Below are positions 8,563 to 13,371 of a stretch of 13,371 nt of DNA, one piece after another. The position numbers were made by a program, and so were the translations under genes. The stretch spans positions 1 through 13,371 of the forward strand of contig DATAVE010000072.1 of NCBI GenBank assembly GCA_036267875.1, given 5' to 3'. Positions within the stretch are counted from its first letter, which is position 1. Every line of letters starts with the position of its first letter. Under the pieces are notes generated by a model. It was not told the DNA's origin. It saw only the letters and a list, made by a program, of their open reading frames with translations, and ran no database searches. The DNA comes from DASZTV01 sp036267875 (GTDB taxonomy: Bacteria; Actinomycetota; Actinomycetes; JAFAQI01).

Positions 8563-9084
8563 CTAGGCCGTGGCGGCTTCGGCGTCGTACCCGTCCTCGC
8601 CGAGGTAGGGGCGCCACTGCGGGTCCATCCGCCCGGTCCCGAGCACCCGCCAGGCGAGGCCGGTCGGCGCGACGGGCTGGCGTGGCATCCGCCAGCCCAG
8701 CTCGGAGATCGCGTGGTCGGCCTTGGTGTGGTTGCAGCGACGGCAGCACGACACGACGTTTTCCCAGATGTGGTTGCCGCCCCGGCTACGCGGGATCACG
8801 TGGTCGATGCTCGTCGCGGGTGCGAGGCAGTAGACGCATCTCCCGCCGTCGCGGGCGAAGACCGCTCGGCGAGTGAGCGGCACGGGGCCGCGGTAGGGCA
8901 CTCTCACGAACCGGGCGAGCCGGACGACAAGTGGAAGGCGGAGATTGAGCCGCTCGCTGTGCAGCATCTCCTCAGCGGACTCGACCGCGACGGCCTTGCC
9001 GCTCAGCACCAAGATCACGGCTCGCCGCTGAGAGACCACGCAAAGGGGCTCGTACGTCGCGTTAAGAACGAGCGCGTGAGCCAC
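8563..9084 (-). CDS. HNH endonuclease domain protein
   Basis: A 173-residue protein of a conserved actinobacterial HNH family. An N-terminal region (LVLNATYEPLCVV, then FVRVPYRGPVPLTRRAVFARDG) leads into a zinc-stabilised HNH core: Cys83-x2-Cys86 and Cys114-x2-Cys117 as zinc ligands, with Asp94-His95, Asn109 and Asn118-His119 forming the metal/nuclease site. All catalytic residues are present, so nuclease activity is plausible. No partner such as a methylase, restriction subunit or toxin immunity gene is adjacent, so a housekeeping role (as for M. tuberculosis Rv2469c, which I recall in the same place beside glbO) is more likely than restriction. The GTG start at 9084 has the best Shine-Dalgarno of the run, GGAGG 6 nt upstream. 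It is the first gene of the seven-gene run and is divergent from the globin gene. Confidence 0.9.
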   Translation of the reverse strand: MAHALVLNATYEPLCVVSQRRAVILVLSGKAVAVESAEEMLHSERLNLRLPLVVRLARFVRVPYRGPVPLTRRAVFARDGGRCVYCLAPATSIDHVIPRSRGGNHIWENVVSCCRRCNHTKADHAISELGWRMPRQPVAPTGLAWRVLGTGRMDPQWRPYLGEDGYDAEAATA

Positions 9085-9090
9085 GGCGTG

Positions 9091-9095
9091 CCTCC
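9091..9095 (-). promoter_or_regulatory. Strong Shine-Dalgarno of the HNH gene
   Basis: GGAGG on the minus strand lies 6 nt before the GTG at 9084. It fixes this non-ATG start; no other start codon upstream in frame has such a site. Confidence 0.8.
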
Positions 9096-9107
9096 AAACT
9101 TGCGCTC

Positions 9108-9113
9108 AGCGTA
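9108..9113 (-). promoter_or_regulatory. Candidate -10 element for the HNH-led operon
   Basis: TACGCT (TANNNT) on the minus strand lies upstream of the GGAGG site and would give a 5' leader of about 17-18 nt, just enough to hold the ribosome site. It is identical to the hexamer before the aldehyde dehydrogenase start. No -35 consensus is seen. If real, it would drive the run from 9084 to 3432. Confidence 0.35.
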
Positions 9114-9158
9114 CCGAGCCGGAGCCGAAATCGCCTGACGCATAAGAATGGTGGCGTG

Positions 9159-9578
9159 ATGGAACCGCCCGGCCCGCAGCCGATCTCTATCGAGGGCATC
9201 GAGTCCGCCGCGACCTTCTATGACGCCGTCGGCGGCCACGACACGTTCGAGCGGCTCGTCAGCGGCTTCTACGCCCGAGTCGCCAACGACCCGGTGCTCG
9301 TCGCGGTCTACCCGGACGACGACTGGGCCGGGGCGGCGCAGCGGCTGCTGCTGTTCCTCGAGCAGTACTGGGGGGGACCACGCACGTACTCCGAGACGCG
9401 AGGGCATCCCCGGCTGCGGGCCCGTCACGTCCCGTTCCGAATCGACGCAGCGGCGCACGACCATTGGCTTGCGCACATGCGAGCCGCACTGGACGATGTC
9501 GCCCTGCCGGAGGAGGCCGACCAGATCATCTGGTCCTATCTGACGAACGCCGCCGACGTACTGGTCAACACCGACTGA
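9159..9578 (+). CDS. glbO: Group II truncated hemoglobin (trHbO)
   Basis: A 139-residue 2-over-2 hemoglobin close to M. tuberculosis trHbO: FYDAVGG, FLEQYWGGPRTYSE, RGHPRLRARHVPFRI. The haem pocket is complete: Tyr38 (B10), Tyr51 (CD1), proximal His90 (F8) and Trp103 (G8), each exactly 15 positions beyond the M. tuberculosis numbering, so there are no internal gaps to that point. The family binds O2 tightly and has been linked to oxygen supply, peroxide chemistry and NO handling. About 15 extra residues precede the globin fold, rich in Pro and Gly. The ATG at 9159 is chosen, with a GTG one codon earlier possible; GGTGG lies close upstream. A three-codon ORF (9148-9159) ends in TGATG overlapping this start. 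It is divergent from the HNH gene and convergent with the protease, 9 bp apart. Confidence 0.95.
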   Translation: MEPPGPQPISIEGIESAATFYDAVGGHDTFERLVSGFYARVANDPVLVAVYPDDDWAGAAQRLLLFLEQYWGGPRTYSETRGHPRLRARHVPFRIDAAAHDHWLAHMRAALDDVALPEEADQIIWSYLTNAADVLVNTD

Positions 9579-9581
9579 ACG

Positions 9582-9600
9582 GACCGCTCAGGCAGTGGTC
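9582..9600. terminator. Weak hairpin between the globin and protease genes
   Basis: GACCGCT-CAGGC-AGTGGTC can form a 7-bp stem with one G-U wobble and a 5-nt loop, starting 4 bp after the globin stop and covering the protease stop. There is no T-run, so it is not a textbook intrinsic terminator; it is the only hairpin found at this convergent junction. Confidence 0.28.
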
Positions 9601-10412
9601 TTGATCAGCCGCAGCCCGAGATTCTGCAGGGCCAGCGTGACGGGCGTGAAGTAGAACGGGCAGCTGTTCGCCTTCTCCTGGCCGCCCGACAGGATCCCGA
9701 CCGCGTAGGCAACCCCGTTGCGTCGGATGTAGACCGGCGACCCTGAGTCGCCCTTGCGCGACGTGCAGTCGGTCCCCGTCGCTCGCCACTCGTTGCCAAT
9801 CGAGATCTTGGCGTGGGCACGCGACGAGCCGAAGTTGACCGTCTGCGGCCAGCCGACCACGGTGAAGCCGCAATGCTCGCCCGTTGCCGCGCCGGAGTAG
9901 CAGACCTTCTCCCCCGCCTTCACGGTCGCTACTCCGACGACCGGGATCGATGCATGAGAGCGCATTCCGCCAGAGAACACCATCGGCTGCTCGTCGATGC
10001 CCCGGGCGAACTGGATGAATGCGCTGTCGCCGCTGTCGCCAACCGTGTAGTTCGAGCCGGTCACCACCCCGAGCAGGTCACCGGGCTCCGTGTCGTTGCC
10101 CGAGAGCCGCTCGGTCTGGTGCACGTCGTAGTCCGGTCCGCCCGACAGCGTCGAGACGCAGTGCCCGGCGGTCAGCATCCCGAGCGCGTGTGAGCTGATC
10201 GAGCGAACGACGAAGGCGGTCGTGCACCCGCTGCCCGAGTCCTCACGGCTGTGGCTGCTCCACACGTAGATGTCGCCGCCGGCGATCGCGACACCGCTGT
10301 CGCGGCTCTGCCGCCCGGCGGGCTCCACGGCGCCCGCGCTCGATCCGGCCGGCGCGAAGAACGGTGCCACCGCAGCCGCCGCAACGCAGGTGGCGAGCAG
10401 GCGCAGCCTCAC
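9588..10412 (-). CDS. Secreted chymotrypsin-like (S1 family) serine protease
   Basis: A 274-residue protein with a signal peptide (RLR start, hydrophobic core about 5-22, likely cleavage near 26-28 after an SAGA-type site). The S1 catalytic triad is complete: His84 in LTAGHC, Asp129 in GDSGDSAFI and Ser223 in KGDSGSPVY. Six cysteines (63/85, 171/181, 216/251) fit the three disulfides of bacterial S1 proteases such as alpha-lytic protease. Only about 35 residues separate the signal peptide from the mature fold, so the long folding pro-domain of that group is missing. The GTG start at 10412 overlaps the tam stop (GTGA), and the signal peptide follows at once; the longer open frame upstream has no similarity. 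The S1-pocket region (SGGQEKANSC) was not resolved to a specificity. It is the last gene of the ssb-led run. Confidence 0.88.
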   Translation of the reverse strand: MRLRLLATCVAAAAVAPFFAPAGSSAGAVEPAGRQSRDSGVAIAGGDIYVWSSHSREDSGSGCTTAFVVRSISSHALGMLTAGHCVSTLSGGPDYDVHQTERLSGNDTEPGDLLGVVTGSNYTVGDSGDSAFIQFARGIDEQPMVFSGGMRSHASIPVVGVATVKAGEKVCYSGAATGEHCGFTVVGWPQTVNFGSSRAHAKISIGNEWRATGTDCTSRKGDSGSPVYIRRNGVAYAVGILSGGQEKANSCPFYFTPVTLALQNLGLRLIKTTA

Positions 10413-11224
10413 GCCGCCGCCCGATGTCCGACGGCAAAGGTACGGCGGAACGGGAAGACCGTCCCGGCGGCACTGACCGGATAGGCCTCCCGAAGGGCCG
10501 TTCCGCACTCCGCAAGGAAAACCTCGGTCGCGCCGGCATCGTCGGCCTCGGCAAGTGCCGTCAACGCCGGTCGGAGCGCAGTGCCCTTGATCCAGTTGAG
10601 GACCGGGTCCTCGCCGTGCAGGACGTGGAAGTAGGTCGTCTGCCACACGTCAGGTTCGAGTCCGGCAGCGTTGAGCGCCGCGAGGTATTGCGCGGGCTCG
10701 GCGACGCCGGCATCATCGCTGCGGGCTCCGGCCAGCCGCTCCCGCCAGCGGGGCGAGTCGGATACATCATGGATCACGGTGTGCGAGGCAGCGTCGAAGT
10801 TGGCCGGCACCTGCATGGCGAACGCACCGCCGGGCCGCACCCATCCTGCGATCTGCCCGATCAGGCCGAGGTGATCGGGGATCCAGTGGAACGCCGCGTT
10901 CGAGACCACGACATCGGGCGCACTCTCAGGCTGCCAATCCCGCAAATCGGCACACACGTACATCAAACGATCGGAGAGCTCCGAGGGCGCGGCCGCGGCC
11001 TCGATCATTTCCGACGAGCTGTCCACGCCGATGACCTGCGCGGCGGGCCAACGCTCGGCCAAGGTGCGGGTCAGTGTGCCGGGACCACAACCCAGATCGA
11101 CAACAAGCTGCGGCGACTCGACGTGCACCCGCGCCATCAGGTCGACGAACGGGCGCGAGCGCTCGTCGGCGTACCTGAGGTACTGCCCTGGATCCCACCC
11201 AGGGGCCGACCGCGCCGTCGCCAT
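10409..11224 (-). CDS. tam: Trans-aconitate 2-methyltransferase
   Basis: A 271-residue class I SAM-dependent methyltransferase. It follows E. coli Tam along the whole chain: WDPGQYLRYADERSRP, motif I VVDLGCGPGT (41-50), VIGVDSSSEMI (64-74), ADLRDWQPE (92-100), NAAFHWIPDH (109-118), MQVPANF and DVWQTTYFH. Tam methylates trans-aconitate, a spontaneous isomer of cis-aconitate that inhibits aconitase, so it protects the TCA cycle. The ATG at 11224 is chosen because similarity begins right after it; the upstream extension is the antisense of nothing known and overlaps ettA. It lies 14 bp after the ettA stop, and its own stop overlaps the protease GTG by the GTGA junction, so it is co-transcribed with both. 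No strong Shine-Dalgarno is visible. Confidence 0.9.
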   Translation of the reverse strand: MATARSAPGWDPGQYLRYADERSRPFVDLMARVHVESPQLVVDLGCGPGTLTRTLAERWPAAQVIGVDSSSEMIEAAAAPSELSDRLMYVCADLRDWQPESAPDVVVSNAAFHWIPDHLGLIGQIAGWVRPGGAFAMQVPANFDAASHTVIHDVSDSPRWRERLAGARSDDAGVAEPAQYLAALNAAGLEPDVWQTTYFHVLHGEDPVLNWIKGTALRPALTALAEADDAGATEVFLAECGTALREAYPVSAAGTVFPFRRTFAVGHRAAA

Positions 11225-11238
11225 GTCCGTCGGATGCG

Positions 11239-12915
11239 TCAGTCGCGGGCGAGGCGGCGGTGGGTGACCCGGTGCGGCCGGGCCGCGTCCTCGCCGAGTC
11301 GCTCGACCTTGTTGCGCTCGTAGTCGGAGAAGCCGCCTTCGAACCAGTACCAGCGTCCAGGATCGGTATCCGTGCCCTCCCACGCGAGGATGTGGGTAGC
11401 TGTCTTGTCGAGGAACCAGCGGTCGTGGCTGATCACGACGGCGCAGCCCGGGAACTCCTCGAGGGCGTCCTCGAGCGCTCGCAGCGTCTCGACGTCGAGG
11501 TCGTTCGTCGGCTCGTCGAGCAGGAGAACGTTGCCGCCGGCCTTCAGCGTCAGCGCCAGGTTGAGCCGGTTGCGCTCGCCGCCCGAAAGGACGCCCGCCG
11601 GCTTCTGCTGATCAGGACCCTTGAACCCGAACGACGCGACGTAGGCCCGACTGTTGATATCGGTCTTGCCGACGATGATGTGATCCAGGCCGCCGGAGAC
11701 GACCTCCCACAGCGTCATCTTGGGATCGAGGCCACCACGACCCTGGTCGACGTAGGAGATCTCGACCGTCTCGCCGATCTTGAGCTCGCCCGCATCGGGC
11801 AACTCATCGCCGATGATCGTCTTGAACAGCGTGGTCTTGCCGACACCGTTCGGGCCCATGATCCCTACGATGCCGCCCCGCGGCAGCGAGAACGAAAGAT
11901 TGTCGATCAGAACCCGGTCGCCGAAGCCCTTGGTGAGGCCGTTCGCCTCGATCACCTGTGACCCGAGGCGGGGGCCAGGCGGGATCTGGATCATGTCGGT
12001 GTCGATCGGCGCGCTGCGGTCCGCCTCTGCGACCAGCTCGTCGAACTTCGCAAGACGGGCCTTGCTCTTGGCCTGGCGTGCCTTCGGGTTCGAGCGCACC
12101 CACTCGAGCTCGCGCTCGATTGCCTTCTTGCGCTTCGCATCCTTGGCGCCCTCGACCTTGATCCGCGAGGCCTTCGCGTCGAGGTACGTCGTGTAGTTGC
12201 CCTCATAGGGGTACGCCCGGCCTCGGTCGAGCTCGAGGATCCACTCGGCGACGTTGTCGAGGAAGTACCGATCGTGTGTCACGGCAAGAACGGTGCCCGG
12301 ATAGGCCGCAAGGTGCTGTTCGAGCCAGTTCACGCTCTCGGCATCGAGATGGTTGGTCGGCTCGTCGAGCAGCAGCAAATCAGGCTGCTCGAGCAGCAGC
12401 TTGCACAGCGCGACCCGACGGCGCTCGCCACCGGACAGGACCGTGACGTCGGCGTCGCCGGGGGGACACCGCAGGGCGTCCATCGCCATCTCGATCCGGC
12501 TGTCGAGGTCCCAGCCGCCCGTGTGGTCGATCTGCTCCTGAAGCACGCCCATCTCGGTGCCGAGCTCGTCGGTGTACTCCGTGGCCATCTTCTCGGCGAC
12601 CTCGTTGAAGCGGTCGACCAGCGCTTTGGTCGCGGCGACCGCCTCGTCGACGTTGCCGCGGACGTCCTTGGTCTCGTCCAGCGGCGGCTCCTGAAGCAGG
12701 ATGCCGACGCTGTAGCCCGGGCTGAGCAGCGCGTCGCCGTTCGAGGCGGTGTCCAACCCGGCCATGATCTTCAGGACGCTGGACTTACCGGCACCGTTCG
12801 GTCCCACGACGCCGATCTTCGCGCCGGGCAGGAACGACAGCGTGACGTCGTCGAGGATGACCTTGTCGCCGTGAGCCTTGCGGACGTTTCGCATCGAGTA
12901 GATGTACTGAGCCAC
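11239..12915 (-). CDS. ettA: Energy-dependent translational throttle protein EttA (ABC-F ATPase)
   Basis: A 558-residue ABC-F protein of the EttA subgroup, with two ATPase domains and no membrane segments. Domain 1 has Walker A GPNGAGKS (38-45), signature LSGGE (160-164) and Walker B LLLLDEPTNHLD with Glu185. The basic P-site tRNA interaction linker (about 233-300) is rich in Lys/Arg helices (KRKKAIERELEWVR). Domain 2 has Walker A GPNGVGKT (354-361), LSGGE (443-447) and DEPTNDLD with Glu468. The start closely matches E. coli EttA. EttA binds the ribosomal E site and gates the first translocation steps according to the ATP/ADP ratio. The GTG at 12915 lies 19 bp after the ssb stop; there is no Shine-Dalgarno, but a TAGTCT hexamer ends 6 nt upstream. 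It is length-typical and complete. Confidence 0.97.
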   Translation of the reverse strand: MAQYIYSMRNVRKAHGDKVILDDVTLSFLPGAKIGVVGPNGAGKSSVLKIMAGLDTASNGDALLSPGYSVGILLQEPPLDETKDVRGNVDEAVAATKALVDRFNEVAEKMATEYTDELGTEMGVLQEQIDHTGGWDLDSRIEMAMDALRCPPGDADVTVLSGGERRRVALCKLLLEQPDLLLLDEPTNHLDAESVNWLEQHLAAYPGTVLAVTHDRYFLDNVAEWILELDRGRAYPYEGNYTTYLDAKASRIKVEGAKDAKRKKAIERELEWVRSNPKARQAKSKARLAKFDELVAEADRSAPIDTDMIQIPPGPRLGSQVIEANGLTKGFGDRVLIDNLSFSLPRGGIVGIMGPNGVGKTTLFKTIIGDELPDAGELKIGETVEISYVDQGRGGLDPKMTLWEVVSGGLDHIIVGKTDINSRAYVASFGFKGPDQQKPAGVLSGGERNRLNLALTLKAGGNVLLLDEPTNDLDVETLRALEDALEEFPGCAVVISHDRWFLDKTATHILAWEGTDTDPGRWYWFEGGFSDYERNKVERLGEDAARPHRVTHRRLARD

Positions 12916-12921
12916 GTCGCA

Positions 12922-12927
12922 AGACTA
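12922..12927 (-). promoter_or_regulatory. Candidate -10 element for a leaderless ettA transcript
   Basis: TAGTCT (TANNNT) on the minus strand is followed by six bases, TGCGAC, and then the GTG at 12915, placing initiation on the start codon. No Shine-Dalgarno sequence is present. It lies in the 19-bp ssb-ettA gap, so ettA could be made both from the ssb transcript and from its own. Confidence 0.42.
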
Positions 12928-12934
12928 CGGAGAG

Positions 12935-13357
12935 CTAGGCAGCGACCTCCTCGGCGGCAGCCGCCGCGTCAGCTGCGGGCGCAACGTCGTTAGCCGACCG
13001 CTGCGGACGTCGAAGGTCGGCGGCGCAGCGGTTGAGATCCGGGCCGACCACCAGCGCGTCGATCTGGAACTGGGACCGGTGGACGCCGTTCGCGTCGTCG
13101 TACTCCCGGTACAGCAGCTTGCCGTGGACGACGACGCTGTCTCCCTTGCGCAGCGTGGCGAGCACGTGACCTCCGAGATTGCGCCAACACGCCACGTCGA
13201 TGAACATCGGGTCCAGGTCGCGATACTCCCCGGTTAGCTTGTCGAGGCGGCGCGAGTTGGATGCCACCCGAATCTTGACCAGGCTGGCGCCGGAGGCCGT
13301 GGTCGTCGGCACGGGATCAGCAGTGAGATTGCCTTGCACGGTCACGTAGGTGTCCAT
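12935..13357 (-). CDS. Single-stranded DNA-binding protein, secondary (SsbB-like) paralogue
   Basis: A 140-residue SSB with one OB fold (about 1-112): YVTVQGNLTADP, SLVKIRVASNSRR, FIDVACWRNLGGHVLATLRKGDSVVVHGKL and FQIDALVVGPDL. It binds ssDNA in replication, repair or recombination. The canonical acidic tip (DDDxPF), which recruits partner proteins in the main SSB, is missing; the protein ends in a poly-Ala/Glu stretch finishing EEVAA. That, and the position beside ettA, match the second SSB (SSBb type, M. tuberculosis Rv2478c from memory), not the essential SSB encoded with ribosomal S6 and S18 genes. The ATG at 13357 has GGAG 6 nt upstream. The ettA gene follows after 19 bp. Confidence 0.9.
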   Translation of the reverse strand: MDTYVTVQGNLTADPVPTTTASGASLVKIRVASNSRRLDKLTGEYRDLDPMFIDVACWRNLGGHVLATLRKGDSVVVHGKLLYREYDDANGVHRSQFQIDALVVGPDLNRCAADLRRPQRSANDVAPAADAAAAAEEVAA

Positions 13358-13363
13358 CGCTTG

Positions 13364-13367
13364 CTCC
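13364..13367 (-). promoter_or_regulatory. Shine-Dalgarno of the ssb paralogue
   Basis: GGAG on the minus strand lies 6 nt before the ATG at 13357. The promoter would lie beyond the right edge. Confidence 0.6.
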
Positions 13368-13371
13368 GCTC

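Noticed and set aside
8563..9084. HNH gene as part of a restriction, CRISPR-like or toxin system
   Set aside because: No methylase, second nuclease, immunity gene or repeat array is nearby, and the family is conserved at this housekeeping locus.
10413..10646. Upstream extension of the protease frame as a possible missing pro-domain
   Set aside because: It would precede the signal peptide, lies antisense-free but inside tam in another frame, and looks like shadow sequence (Arg/Pro/Gly-rich).
10364..11323. A 319-codon plus-strand open frame opposite tam
   Set aside because: Arg/Gly-rich composition without similarity; tam on the other strand is full-length and clearly conserved.

Overview
The window looks like chromosomal core DNA from a high-GC actinobacterium. 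Coding is dense, GTG starts are common, and stop-start junctions are tight. The protein set points the same way: a mycothiol-dependent nitroreductase-like DsbA-fold protein, actinobacterial PepN, a group II truncated hemoglobin, DUF5130 and DUF4232 proteins, and an ssb-ettA pair. Genus cannot be fixed from this alone. There are no RNA genes, insertion sequences, phage genes or CRISPR arrays, and no non-coding gap exceeds about 75 bp.

Layout, left to right. (1) 1-842, minus strand: a DsbA-fold thiol protein followed by the N-terminus of an aldehyde dehydrogenase that runs off the left edge. (2) 901-3435, plus strand: pepN, divergent from the DsbA-fold gene across a 58-bp gap. (3) 3432-9084, minus strand: a tight seven-gene run read right to left, HNH endonuclease, DUF4232 lipoprotein, amidase, small CtaJ-like membrane protein, DUF5130 protein, AI-2E transporter and exported phospholipase-D-fold protein. 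Its last stop codon interlocks with that of pepN. (4) 9159-9578, plus strand: the truncated hemoglobin glbO, divergent from the HNH gene. (5) 9588-13357, minus strand, read right to left: ssb paralogue, ettA, tam and a secreted S1 serine protease, again tightly packed.

From memory, the backbone matches the order in Mycobacterium tuberculosis Rv2466c, pepN (Rv2467), Rv2468c, Rv2469c, glbO (Rv2470) ... Rv2477c (EttA), Rv2478c (second SSB). The window is therefore best read as an old actinobacterial syntenic block into which lineage-specific genes (amidase, lipoprotein, AI-2E transporter, phospholipase-D protein, tam, protease) have been placed. The backbone themes are redox and oxygen handling, peptide turnover, and translation or DNA maintenance.

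I do not see a clear new defence or mobile system. The most interesting items are small-scale. They include a GNRA-tetraloop hairpin with a stop codon in its loop just before the amidase start, several starts with a -10-like hexamer at the distance expected for leaderless mRNAs, and a perfect inverted repeat over the DsbA-fold start codon. At protein level there is a CPWA active site, a histone-H1-like tail on a membrane transporter, a CtaJ-like gene in the globin block, and an S1 protease with almost no pro-region.
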